Below are positions 51,758-60,150 of a DNA stretch of 64,000 bases, in pieces (position 1 is the stretch's first letter; each line of letters opens with the position of its first letter). Source of the DNA: Mesobacillus sp. S13 (GTDB lineage: Bacteria > Bacillota > Bacilli > Bacillales > Cytobacillaceae); NCBI RefSeq assembly GCF_020422885.1, contig NZ_CP084622.1, positions 2,933,001 to 2,997,000 of the forward strand. The letters run 5' to 3'. The position numbers and the translations under genes are program-made. The notes below the pieces were generated by a model, which made no database searches, was not told where the DNA came from, and worked only from the letters and a program-made list of their open reading frames with translations.

Positions 51758-52336
51758 TCAGCTTCTCCATTTAGGAGGAGTATTTTTTGCCCAGAATATC
51801 TTCCCAAGTTCATAATGAGTCTGGAAGTTATCATGATAAGTGTGGTAATGAAAATTAAACCAGAAACCATCCTTTGGCGGCTGGTCTCTCCTCACATGGA
51901 ATCGAATAATGTCCTTGCCGCTGTCCCCGATAATATGAAAAATCTTTTCAGATTCACCACCACCAGGCATTTCTGTGATACGCAGCGAATTCAGCTTTTC
52001 TCCCGGATATTGCAGTGCTACCATTTCAATTGCCTTTTCAATGTTAGGCAAAATGGTCTGCTTAAATTCATCCTCAATTACCGGGCCAATTTTCGTTCCA
52101 AATTTCTGGAAAGATTGCAGTTCGGCTTCCCTCATTGCTCTATGCATGAATGTGTCCCTCTCCGCGTCCTCATCTATAGGGACATCCAGAGAATCAATGA
52201 AACTTGTTTCAGCAGCAGTCGATTTTTCAGATCTTTCAGTTGTTGTCAGAAAGCCATTCGCCTGGGCAGGAGATACCATCCCAAACGAGACAATTGAAAT
52301 CATGACAACGAGCGATTTGCGCAGCCATGCGGGCAT
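51758..52336 (-). CDS. ypjP: YpjP family secreted protein
   Basis: This 192-residue protein has a signal peptide (LRKSLVVMISIVSFGMVSPAQA), a variable acidic linker and the conserved C-terminal block FGTKIGPVIEDEFKQTILPNIE and FHVRRDQPPKDGFWFNFHYHTYHDNFQTHYELG, ending in NTPPKW. The last block is diagnostic of YpjP. The His-rich segment may bind metal; function unknown. The start at 52336 has AAGGA about 10 nt upstream; a GTG nine bases earlier is possible. Confidence 0.9.
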   Translation of the reverse strand: MPAWLRKSLVVMISIVSFGMVSPAQANGFLTTTERSEKSTAAETSFIDSLDVPIDEDAERDTFMHRAMREAELQSFQKFGTKIGPVIEDEFKQTILPNIEKAIEMVALQYPGEKLNSLRITEMPGGGESEKIFHIIGDSGKDIIRFHVRRDQPPKDGFWFNFHYHTYHDNFQTHYELGKIFWAKNTPPKWRS

Positions 52337-52428
52337 GTCGATCACATCCTTATGGAAATAGGAATTATTATCTGCAAATATATCAATCTGTCTTCAGTCG
52401 CGTAGAAAAAATCAAAATGGGTGATACT

Positions 52429-52500
52429 ATGAAAAATATACTTAGTTTTATTATAACTTGTTTATACGAAAAATTGGGCAAAGGGTTTCAGATTTTTTAA
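52429..52500 (+). CDS. possible 23-aa peptide
   Basis: ATG at 52429 with GGGTGAT upstream encodes MKNILSFIITCLYEKLGKGF-QIF and ends at 52500, 61 bp before the better supported peptide at 52562. Low support. Confidence 0.2.
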   Translation: MKNILSFIITCLYEKLGKGFQIF

Positions 52501-52561
52501 AAATGGTAATAAGGAAATAGTAGAGGCTTCTTTAAAGAAGTGAAAAAGGGAGGTCAAGAGT

Positions 52562-52633
52562 ATGGAGTGGGTCGCTGTTGCAGTCAGTCTAATAACGCTT
52601 GCTTATTTTGTCTATTTGGCAATTGCGGATTAA
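52562..52633 (+). CDS. 23-aa single-span membrane peptide
   Basis: An excellent AAGGGAGGT ribosome site stands 7 nt before the ATG of MEWVAVAVSLITLAYFVYLA-IAD. Nearly the whole peptide is one transmembrane helix, like small accessory subunits such as KdpF or CydX, though no kdp or cyd gene is near. A short hairpin (CTTCTTTAAAGAAG, about 52530) precedes the ribosome site and an inverted repeat follows (52643-52675). Confidence 0.55.
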   Translation: MEWVAVAVSLITLAYFVYLAIAD

Positions 52634-52642
52634 GATGAGCAG

Positions 52643-52675
52643 GACGGACAGCAGTAGTATCAGTTATTGTCCGTC
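52643..52675. other. inverted repeat GACGGACA / TGTCCGTC
   Basis: A perfect 8-bp inverted repeat with a 17-nt spacer lies just after the 23-aa peptide. It has no T-run. Its GGACA core and arm length resemble one unit of the 52-bp arrays. Confidence 0.45.
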
Positions 52676-52707
52676 ATGAATCTCCAAGGCTAAAGTAATT
52701 AGATCAC

Positions 52708-52737
52708 AAAAGAATGGGGCTTTGCCTCATTCTTTTT
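52708..52737. terminator. ypiP terminator
   Basis: A stem AAAGAATG-GGC/GCC-CATTCTTT with A/T tracts on both sides; it overlaps the end of ypiP. Confidence 0.8.
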
Positions 52738-53503
52738 CTATGACCCCAAAATGAAATTTAGCGGTTTTTCTTCTGTACACATTGAAACCAAGATCCTCAA
52801 ATCGCCTGCTTCTGAAATGATCCTTCAGGATGACTCTTTTCCGGGCAACACGGATTGCCTGTTGGATGACTTCTGGTGAAAGCCCCTCATATACAGCGAA
52901 GTGTGTTAGACCCCTGATTCCATCTGACTCTAGTATCGATTCATCGAACATGGGGTCAAAATAAACACAATCAAAGCTTTCATTTTCCTGCTCCATAAGG
53001 AACTCCATTGAATAATCTTGTACCACTTTTATTTTTCCCATAGCATGATTGATTTCTTCATATCCCGACTCCCAAGTTTTGAGACCGGTTTTGACTAGAT
53101 ATGCTAGCTCAGACCTTGCTTCTATCCCGGTGACAAATCCTGTTTTTCCTACAACAAAGCTAGCTGCGATGCTATCGGACCCAAGGCCGAGCGAACAGTC
53201 AAGAAAACTCATCCCTTCTTGGAGTTTTGCTGCTTCAATAAGAGGGTCAGTTTCCCCTTTCATTAACCGTTTGATTCGGAACATGGCAGAATTAGGGTGG
53301 AAAAAGAAAGGCTCCGCAGCTCCCAGCGGGAATAGTTCAAGACGCTCTTTGCCAACAACGAGGCAGTCATCCTTCACGATTTCCTGGAGCGCTGAAACTG
53401 ACCTTTTTTTCCTCGGAACAAAATCTGCTTTTAGTTCAACGGCAATAGATCTTGCATGAGCTGTCATCATCTCATTTGTCCTGCCTGCAGTCGTCACAAA
53501 CAC
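52727..53503 (-). CDS. ypiP: class I SAM-dependent methyltransferase YpiP (RsmJ-like)
   Basis: This 258-residue protein has a Rossmann methyltransferase core: SFLDCSLGLGSDSIAASFVVG (SAM motif I), TGIEARSELAYLVKTGL (motif II) and FDCVYFDPMF with DPMF as the catalytic loop. The layout resembles RsmJ, the 16S rRNA m2G1516 methyltransferase, but the substrate is not established for YpiP. The start is GTG at 53503 with AGGAGG 8 nt upstream; the frame continues to 53512. Neighbours match the B. subtilis ypjP-ypiP-yphP order. Confidence 0.88.
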   Translation of the reverse strand: MFVTTAGRTNEMMTAHARSIAVELKADFVPRKKRSVSALQEIVKDDCLVVGKERLELFPLGAAEPFFFHPNSAMFRIKRLMKGETDPLIEAAKLQEGMSFLDCSLGLGSDSIAASFVVGKTGFVTGIEARSELAYLVKTGLKTWESGYEEINHAMGKIKVVQDYSMEFLMEQENESFDCVYFDPMFDESILESDGIRGLTHFAVYEGLSPEVIQQAIRVARKRVILKDHFRSRRFEDLGFNVYRRKTAKFHFGVIEKE

Positions 53504-53559
53504 AACCAACACCTCCTGACAGAAAATTTCATATTGATTAACTCCTGATCAACATAGAA

Positions 53560-53585
53560 AAAGGACGTCCTTAGACATCCTTTTC
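53560..53585. terminator. hairpin terminator downstream of yphP
   Basis: Stem AAAAGGATGTC/GACGTCCTTTT on the minus strand, followed by TTCTATG, between yphP and ypiP. Confidence 0.65.
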
Positions 53586-53642
53586 CTAACTCATTGTAAT
53601 GTTCAAATTGAGAATTTCCTAAATTGATTGAAAATCAACAGC

Positions 53643-54077
53643 TTAGCAATGATCATCAAAAGCAGTTGTTAAGTTTTCCATGATAGCTTCCATTGGCTGG
53701 CCTTCGATATCATGACGAGGAATGAAGTGTACGACTTCTTTTCCCTTCAACAATGCCATTGATGGTGAAGATGGCTCAAGACCTGTGAAGTACTCACGCA
53801 TTTTTGCGGTTGCTTCTTTATCCTGGCCTGCAAAAACAGTCACAAGATGATCCGGCTTCTTCTCATTGCGCAAAAGTGCTTGAGTTGCAGATGGACGCGC
53901 AAGGCCTGCAGCACAACCACAAACAGAGTTCACGACGACAAGCGTTGTTCCCTCTACATTTTCCATGAATTCTTCAACGTCAGCAGCGGTTAGCAGTTCT
54001 TTGAAATCCGCACGTGTCAATTCCTCGCGCATTGGCTTTACCATTTGTCTCATATATTCTTCATATGCCATTGACAT
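53643..54077 (-). CDS. brxA: BrxA/YphP bacilliredoxin
   Basis: This 144-residue thioredoxin-fold protein of the UPF0403 family has the CxC active site in NSVCGCAAGLARPS. Bacilliredoxins remove bacillithiol from S-bacillithiolated proteins; B. subtilis BrxA (YphP) acts this way. The start at 54077 (MSMAYEEYMRQM) has GGGAGGGA upstream and gives exactly the expected length. Confidence 0.95.
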   Translation of the reverse strand: MSMAYEEYMRQMVKPMREELTRADFKELLTAADVEEFMENVEGTTLVVVNSVCGCAAGLARPSATQALLRNEKKPDHLVTVFAGQDKEATAKMREYFTGLEPSSPSMALLKGKEVVHFIPRHDIEGQPMEAIMENLTTAFDDHC

Positions 54078-54160
54078 AAATAAATCCCTCCCAAACAATA
54101 GTTTGCAGTGTTAGCATACTATATTATTTATGCCAAACGCAATAAAAGAACCCTTCATAA

Positions 54161-55873
54161 CTAGGAATGGACAGGCTCTTCGACAGTTTTCACATCGAAC
54201 AGATCGGTTACAGCGCCTTTTGAGGAACAAGATACAAGTCTGGCGTATTTAGCCAGTGCCCCTCTCTTAGGAAGTGGCGGCGGAGTCCAGTTTTGCCTGC
54301 GAACAGCAAGTTCCTCCTCACTTAAAGCAACCGAGATCAACTTCTGTTCACTATCGACCGTAATCAGGTCTCCATCTTTTATTAATGCAATCGGCCCGCC
54401 AACCTGTGCTTCAGGGGCAATATGGCCAATAACCAGTCCGTGACTTCCCCCGGAGAATCTGCCATCTGTAAGCAATGCAACACTTTCTCCCAGGCCTTTT
54501 CCGACAAGGATTGCTGATAAACTCAGCATTTCAGGCATGCCCGGACCACCTTTTGGACCTTCATACCGGATGACCAATACGTCTCCAGCGACAATTTCAT
54601 CCGACATAACTGCTTTTGAAGCTGATTCTTCATCATCAAAAACCTTAGCCGGGCCAGTCATGTTTTTCACCTTCAAGCCTGATACTTTTGCTACAGCACC
54701 ATCTGGGGCAAGGTTCCCTTTTAAAACAACGAGCGGACCATCTTTTCTAAATGGTTCGGCTGCAGGGCGAATGACTTTTTGGTCAGGTTTTAAGTCAGGA
54801 AAGTCCTTAAGATTCTCTTCGAGTGTTCTTCCCGTAACAGTGAGGCAATCACCGTGCAGGAGTCCTTCTTTTAATAAAAGTTTCATGACGGCAGGAACCC
54901 CTCCAGCATTGAAAAGGTCTTGCATGACATATTTGCCGCTTGGCTTCAAGTCAGCAAGATGTGGTACTTTTTCCTGGATTTTATTAAAATCGTCCAGCGT
55001 CAGGTCGACTTCTGCAGCGTGCGCGATAGCCATTAAATGCAGGACGGCATTCGTGGATCCCCCGAGAGCCATTACGACTGTAATCGCATTTTCAAAAGCT
55101 TCCTTCGTTAAAATCTGTCTTGGTCGAATGTCTTGCTCTAGCATCTGATAGACCACTTCTCCAGCTTTATAGCAATCCTCCCGCTTTTCATCCGTTTCTG
55201 CTGGATGTGATGAGCTTCCCGGCAGGCTCATACCAAGGGCCTCGATGGCGCTGGCCATTGTATTAGCTGTGTACATCCCTCCACAGGAACCAGATCCTGG
55301 ACAAGCTTGGCATTCAATCTTATGAAGTTGTTCATCACCAATCGCACCCTTGTTATACTGGCCGACACCTTCGAACGCTGACACAATGTCAATGTCCTTT
55401 CCATCGAGCTTTCCTGGTTTAATCGTGCCTCCATAAACAAAAACAGAAGGAAGATCCATCCTGGCAATCGCCATCATGCAGCCTGGCATATTTTTATCAC
55501 AGCCGCCGATCGCGACGAAACCATCAAGGCTCTCTCCCTGGACCACCGTTTCGATCGAGTCGGCAATTAGGTCTCGACTAGGAAGCGAATAGCGCATGCC
55601 ATCTGTCCCCATCGAAATTCCATCCGATACAGTGATCGTGTTAAAGATCATCGGCGCTCCACCGGCTGCCCTTGCACCCTCTTTCGCTTTCACCGCTAGC
55701 TTATCAATATGTATATTACAAGGAGTCACCTCGCTCCAGGTACTCGCAATTCCAATCATAGGCTTCCTGAAATCATCGTCACTGAAACCAACCGCCCGAA
55801 GCATGGCTCTGTTCGGGGCCTTTCTGGCATCATCACTAAATACATGGCTCTTGATTCTTAAATCTTTTTCCAT
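54161..55873 (-). CDS. ilvD: dihydroxy-acid dehydratase IlvD
   Basis: This 570-residue enzyme has the iron-sulfur ligands in [10 protein letters not shown] and [16 protein letters not shown], with conserved GRFSGGSHG near the C-terminus. It dehydrates the dihydroxy acids in valine and isoleucine synthesis. The start at 55873 has CGGGAGGGA upstream. It stands alone here, apart from the ilv-leu operon. The 210 bp upstream are A/T-rich; no convincing T-box or CodY site was identified. Confidence 0.96.
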   Translation of the reverse strand: MEKDLRIKSHVFSDDARKAPNRAMLRAVGFSDDDFRKPMIGIASTWSEVTPCNIHIDKLAVKAKEGARAAGGAPMIFNTITVSDGISMGTDGMRYSLPSRDLIADSIETVVQGESLDGFVAIGGCDKNMPGCMMAIARMDLPSVFVYGGTIKPGKLDGKDIDIVSAFEGVGQYNKGAIGDEQLHKIECQACPGSGSCGGMYTANTMASAIEALGMSLPGSSSHPAETDEKREDCYKAGEVVYQMLEQDIRPRQILTKEAFENAITVVMALGGSTNAVLHLMAIAHAAEVDLTLDDFNKIQEKVPHLADLKPSGKYVMQDLFNAGGVPAVMKLLLKEGLLHGDCLTVTGRTLEENLKDFPDLKPDQKVIRPAAEPFRKDGPLVVLKGNLAPDGAVAKVSGLKVKNMTGPAKVFDDEESASKAVMSDEIVAGDVLVIRYEGPKGGPGMPEMLSLSAILVGKGLGESVALLTDGRFSGGSHGLVIGHIAPEAQVGGPIALIKDGDLITVDSEQKLISVALSEEELAVRRQNWTPPPLPKRGALAKYARLVSCSSKGAVTDLFDVKTVEEPVHS

Positions 55874-56038
55874 TGATTTGTCCCTCCCGATTTTTTATTC
55901 ACTACATTACCTCTTTTTAGGGATGATTGCAATAATTATCTAAATATTTTAATTATTAAAAATAAGTAAGCGGATACATTATTCATTTTCATACAGAAAA
56001 TCATCCGAGTAAGCAAACCAAGGAACTTTTTCTCTAAA

Positions 56039-56082
56039 AAAAAGACACCCTGGACGTTCCGGAATGTCCAAAGTGTCTTGAT
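56039..56082. terminator. ypgR terminator
   Basis: A stem AAGACAC-GGAC/GTCC-GTGTCTT with A and T tracts on both sides, between ypgR and the ilvD start region. Confidence 0.85.
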
Positions 56083-56086
56083 TTTT

Positions 56087-57217
56087 TTATTGTTTTCTCG
56101 CTTCCGTCATTTGCTTCCAGACGGAGCCTTTTGCTTCCTCGCCATGCTCGATACGGGCAATCGCCAGTTTCACCTGCATGCTTACTTCGAATTCTGGATC
56201 ATCTTCTGCAGCCTTCAACGCAGGAAGTGCCCCTTCATCCCCTGCTTCATAAAGGAACATTGCCGCTCTCCAGCGGACAAGCTTGCTTGGATCCTTTAAT
56301 GCTTCCATCATTTCGTCCATTGCTTCCGTAAAACCAAGATCCGATAAACAATCACCCGCTGTCCTGCGAACCGTAACCGTTTTGTCGTTCAGAGCTTTGT
56401 ACAGCAATGGCAATACGTTTTTGTCCTCTATCATTCCCAAGTAGACAGTTGCCAGCCGGCGTATGGATGCTTTCTCATCATTCAATGCTTTTTCCAGCAC
56501 TGGCAGATCTTCTAAAGTTGGATCTTCCATTTGCTCAAGAAGCTGGTATCTAATCCGCCAATCCGGATTTTCCAAGTCAGCTTCTGTGATTCTAATTTTC
56601 TTCTTTGCTGCTTTAATTTGAGCTTCTTGTCCTGGATTTTTAGCCAGCTTTACGAGCTCCTCCAGTCTTTCAGGAGGATATGCCGCTAAAAGCTCTTCTA
56701 CAACATCATTTCCTACCTGATCGAATTCTCCGTACCGGACACCGAGTTCTTTCCACCGGCGGACCATTACCACATTATCGTCGGGAGTCTGGACCTCACC
56801 TACTTTTTTAACGAAGGATTCTGGCAGACCAAAGCGCTTTTCTTCTGTTCCGTCGGTCAATTTCACTTGCATCGGTATCCCCTTATAGACCTGGACAAGA
56901 ACCTTTATTTCTCCAAAATGCTCATTGATCTCAGGTACGGCGTTCCCTGATTCCTCTGCATCTTCTCCGAATGCCTTCCTCACTTCAGGAAGGATTACTT
57001 TCCAGTCATACTTTGCATTTCTTTCAACTGCCAGGAAATCTGCAACATGGTAAACACCTTTTACCCCTTCAATATCCAATATGTTCAAAATGACTTCCGG
57101 AGCCCCGGCCGCCGAGTCCTTTTTATAATTATTGCTCTTGCCCATAGGAAGTTCTTGATCCAGATTGATCTTCATCGTATTCGGGCTTGGCGTTGGTTCA
57201 ATTGATACAATTTTCAC
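56087..57217 (-). CDS. ypgR: YpgR: Nfu-like N-domain plus HEAT repeats (conserved virulence factor C type)
   Basis: This 376-residue protein has an N-terminal Nfu/NifU-N domain (about 1-90, SIEPTPSPNTMKINLDQELP), a middle domain and C-terminal HEAT-like repeats: YQLLEQMEDPTLEDLPVLEKALNDEKASIRRLATVYLG, then three more ending VSMQVKLAIARIEHG. Staphylococcal homologs are called CvfC. The Nfu domain suggests contact with iron-sulfur metabolism but lacks the CxxC of true scaffolds; exact role unknown. In the B. subtilis ypgR-ypgQ position next to ilvD. Confidence 0.9.
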   Translation of the reverse strand: MKIVSIEPTPSPNTMKINLDQELPMGKSNNYKKDSAAGAPEVILNILDIEGVKGVYHVADFLAVERNAKYDWKVILPEVRKAFGEDAEESGNAVPEINEHFGEIKVLVQVYKGIPMQVKLTDGTEEKRFGLPESFVKKVGEVQTPDDNVVMVRRWKELGVRYGEFDQVGNDVVEELLAAYPPERLEELVKLAKNPGQEAQIKAAKKKIRITEADLENPDWRIRYQLLEQMEDPTLEDLPVLEKALNDEKASIRRLATVYLGMIEDKNVLPLLYKALNDKTVTVRRTAGDCLSDLGFTEAMDEMMEALKDPSKLVRWRAAMFLYEAGDEGALPALKAAEDDPEFEVSMQVKLAIARIEHGEEAKGSVWKQMTEARKQ

Positions 57218-57316
57218 ATTCCCACCCCTTTATTTTTTTCAGGAATGAAGCCATTTTAACATAATGAGTGATAGATAGCATTTCGAAGCCCTTCAGACCA
57301 AAGCAGCCCTTTGTTC

Positions 57317-57490
57317 TGACAGCTTTTTCTCTTTTTTCTCTGTACGTGGCAGAAGTTGCTCGGTCTTTTGACAGCTTTGCTTCTTTTCTCGCCAAACCTG
57401 TCTTATGTTGGGCCTTCTTTTGACAGCTTTTCCTTTTTTCTTACCAATCCTGTCAGAAGTTGCAATACTAAGTCAGCTCTGCTGTTAAGC
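57317..57490. repeat. 52-bp tandem repeat array D (about 3.3 units)
   Basis: TGACAGCTTT recurs at 57317, 57369 and 57421, a spacing of exactly 52 bp, with a partial at 57473. The units are degenerate, pyrimidine-rich (long CTTTTTTCTC tracts) and contain inverted arms of TTCTGACAG / CTGTCAGAA type. It occupies the gap between the ABC-F gene and ypgR. Stop codons and loss of phase rule out coding. Confidence 0.75.
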
Positions 57491-57498
57491 GAAAAAAA

Positions 57499-57525
57499 AA
57501 TAAGACCTGGTTTCCCAGGCCTTAT
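57499..57525 (-). terminator. ABC-F gene terminator
   Basis: Stem AATAAGGCCTGG/CCAGGTCTTATT followed by TTTTTTTTTC on the minus strand, overlapping the stop codon at 57522. Confidence 0.88.
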
Positions 57526-59399
57526 TCGTTTTCGGCAAGCTCAGATAAATAGCTCCATCTTTCAATTAGATACTCTAACTGCTCATTCAGCTCATTTTCT
57601 TCATTCATCAAAGCCTGACCCTTTTCAAAATCACTTCCGATCTTGGCCATTTCTGACTGCACTTCTTCCAGGCGTTCTTCTGTACCTGCAATCTTATCTT
57701 CGATTTCTGCCCATTCTTTCTGCTCCTTGAAGGAAAGCTTCTTTTTCTTAGGCTTTTCGGTCTGTTCTACTCTCTCCTTCTTCGGCATTGAAGGAGCAGC
57801 TTCTGGTTTCGGTCTTTTTTCGAGGTATTCTGTGTAGTTGCCATAATGCAAATCTGTGTGGCCATTCCCTTCCAGAACTAGAAGCAAATCGACAACCTTA
57901 TCAAGGAAGTACCGGTCGTGGGATACGGTAATGACGACACCCGGGAAGTCTTCCAGGTAATCTTCCAAAACAGTCAATGTTTGTGTGTCCAGATCATTCG
58001 TCGGCTCATCCAGCAGCAGGACGTTTGGTTCTTCCATTAATAGCTTCAACAAGTAAAGTCTGCGTTTCTCGCCACCGGAAAGCTTCCTGATTGGCGTTCC
58101 ATGGGAATATGGCTGAAACAGGAACCTCTCGAGCATTTGTGCAGCCGATATTGTCTTGCCGTCAGTGGTATGGACGATCTCCGCAGTCTCTTTCAAGTAT
58201 TCAATTACCCGCTTATTTTCATCCATATCTTCATTTTCTTGGGTATAATAAGCAATCTTAACAGTTTGTCCGGTGACGATTTCACCGTCATCGAGCCTGA
58301 TCCTGCCTGCGAGAATATTTAACAAAGTCGATTTACCTGTCCCGTTACGGCCGATGATTCCCAGTCTGTCTCCAGGTTTTACGAGAAGGTTAAAGTGATC
58401 CAAAATCACCTTGTCCTCATAATTTTTTGATGCTTCTTTCAGTTCTAGCACCTGCTTACCCAGGCGACTGCCACTCAGAGAAATATCAAGTTTTTCAGAA
58501 GACTTCACATTTGCCACTTCTTCATCCAACTTGTCAAACCGTTGAATACGGGCCTTCTGTTTAGTTGTTCTTGCTTTAGCTCCGCGCCTGATCCACTCGA
58601 GTTCCTGCCTGAACAAATTCTTCTTCTTTTCAAATGTTGCGGCTTCGTTTTCCTCTCTGATTGCCTTGGCTTCAAGGAAGCTTGCATAGTTGCCTTTATA
58701 GCTATATAGATTTCCGCCATCAAGCTCAAAAATCCTGTTTGTCACCCGATCAAGGAAATAACGGTCATGGGTGACGAGCAAAAGTGAACCTGAATATCTT
58801 GAAAGATAATCTTCAAGCCATTTTACCGTCTCATAATCGAGATGGTTCGTCGGCTCATCAAGAATCAGCAAATCCGGTGATTCAATCAATACTTGAGCAA
58901 GGGCTACTCGTTTCTTCTGCCCGCCTGATAGTTCACCCATCTTCTTGGAGAAGTCAGAAATTCCAAGCTGCATGAGAATGGATTTCGCAGCAGTATTGGC
59001 ATCCCATCCATCTGAACTATCCATCTTCCTCTGCAGCTCATAAAACCTCTCCTGAAGTCCAGGGTCATCTGGTCTTTCTCCCAATTCAGAAAGAATGATC
59101 TCATAATCTCGCATTAATTTTAAGATAGGGGCTTCTCCGCTAAAAACCTGGTCAAGAACCGTTTTGTCATGTTCCATTTCAGGCTGTTGAGATAAAAACG
59201 AGATTTTATAATCTTTCGCAAAGATCAGATCACCCGAATCCGGCTGGTCAATGCCCGCTACAATCCTGAGTAAAGATGACTTCCCTGTTCCATTCACACC
59301 AATCAAGCCGACTCTTTCACGTTCGCCAATCGTAAAGGTAATCTCATTGAAAAGCTCTTTTTCTCCATATGTCTTTGTCACGTTTTCAATCGTGATCAT
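57522..59399 (-). CDS. ABC-F family ATPase, YfmR/Uup-like
   Basis: This 625-residue protein has two ABC domains without membrane parts: Walker A GVNGTGKSSLL and GRNGTGKSTLL, signatures LSGGQKKRVAL and LSGGEKRRLYL, Walker B LLILDEPTNHLD and VLLLDEPTNDLD. The arm/linker lies between (about 240-310) and the C-terminus is coiled-coil (SFKEQKEWAEIEDKIAGTEERLEEVQ). ABC-F proteins act on ribosomes in translation stress; the coiled-coil tail is of Uup/YfmR type. The ATG at 59399 starts 2 bp after the ypgQ stop (AAGG site 7 nt upstream), so both belong to one operon. Confidence 0.93.
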   Translation of the reverse strand: MITIENVTKTYGEKELFNEITFTIGERERVGLIGVNGTGKSSLLRIVAGIDQPDSGDLIFAKDYKISFLSQQPEMEHDKTVLDQVFSGEAPILKLMRDYEIILSELGERPDDPGLQERFYELQRKMDSSDGWDANTAAKSILMQLGISDFSKKMGELSGGQKKRVALAQVLIESPDLLILDEPTNHLDYETVKWLEDYLSRYSGSLLLVTHDRYFLDRVTNRIFELDGGNLYSYKGNYASFLEAKAIREENEAATFEKKKNLFRQELEWIRRGAKARTTKQKARIQRFDKLDEEVANVKSSEKLDISLSGSRLGKQVLELKEASKNYEDKVILDHFNLLVKPGDRLGIIGRNGTGKSTLLNILAGRIRLDDGEIVTGQTVKIAYYTQENEDMDENKRVIEYLKETAEIVHTTDGKTISAAQMLERFLFQPYSHGTPIRKLSGGEKRRLYLLKLLMEEPNVLLLDEPTNDLDTQTLTVLEDYLEDFPGVVITVSHDRYFLDKVVDLLLVLEGNGHTDLHYGNYTEYLEKRPKPEAAPSMPKKERVEQTEKPKKKKLSFKEQKEWAEIEDKIAGTEERLEEVQSEMAKIGSDFEKGQALMNEENELNEQLEYLIERWSYLSELAENE

Positions 59400-59401
59400 T
59401 T

Positions 59402-60046
59402 TCATGCCTTACCATTCCATTCACTGTAAAATTGATCAAGGAAATTTTCCATGAATCTATGTCTTTCCTCTGCCAGTTGTCTTGCATGCTCAGTATTCAT
59501 TTTATCTTTTAGCTTCAAAAGCTTTTCGTAAAAGTGATTGACTGAAGAACTGTCGCCTTGCCTGTATTCTTCCAGTGTCATCTGATCCCTGACATTCAGC
59601 TCAGGCTCATAGATCGGGTGGCCTTTTTTACCGCCAAATGCAAAAGTCCTTGCAACCCCTATGGCACCAAGGGCATCAAGGCGGTCAGCATCCTGGACAA
59701 TCTCCGCTTCAATGCTATCAAGCTCAATCACCCTGCCGCCCTTATAAGAAACTGTTTCGATACAGTTCTTGATTTTGGAAACGAGTTCGCTCTCGATTTG
59801 TATGCTATGCAAAAATGAATCCAGTTTCGCCCAACCTGCTTCTTCTGATTCATTCAATTTATCATCCGGTATATCATGAAGCAAGGCAGCCATTTCGATA
59901 ATGAACCAGTCACCCTTCTTCTCCTTGCTCCATATAAGTCGCGCATTTTTCCTTACCCTGTCAATATGATGCCAGTCATGCCCCGAAGAATCCTTTCCTA
60001 GCTCAGCTTTAACAAATTCCTCTGCTATTACGATTATATCTTCCAT
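59402..60046 (-). CDS. ypgQ: HD-domain phosphohydrolase YpgQ
   Basis: This 214-residue protein has the metal-binding H...HD...D pattern: GHDWHHIDRVRKNA, AALLHDIPDDKLN and IVQDADRLDALGAIGVAR. YpgQ-type enzymes hydrolyse (d)NTPs to nucleosides and triphosphate or pyrophosphate in vitro, usually with Mn2+. The start at 60046 (MEDIIVIAEEF) has GTGGGGG 5 nt upstream. It is followed immediately by an ABC-F gene. The 52-bp array C lies immediately upstream. Confidence 0.92.
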   Translation of the reverse strand: MEDIIVIAEEFVKAELGKDSSGHDWHHIDRVRKNARLIWSKEKKGDWFIIEMAALLHDIPDDKLNESEEAGWAKLDSFLHSIQIESELVSKIKNCIETVSYKGGRVIELDSIEAEIVQDADRLDALGAIGVARTFAFGGKKGHPIYEPELNVRDQMTLEEYRQGDSSSVNHFYEKLLKLKDKMNTEHARQLAEERHRFMENFLDQFYSEWNGKA

Positions 60047-60150
60047 GTGAACCCCCACTTTCCTACCGAACTCATTTTACCATAGAAACTGATTTGAGAT
60101 AGCGGGTTATATACTTGGTATGGCATTTCGCTTTCCCTTAAGTGAGTATG

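Noticed and set aside
54537-55148. 203-aa plus-strand frame inside ilvD
   Set aside because: Antisense shadow of an unambiguous conserved enzyme.
55874-56035. T-box leader or CodY box upstream of ilvD
   Set aside because: No specifier stem or T-box sequence; ATTTTC and GAAAAT occur but with 5-nt rather than 1-nt spacing.
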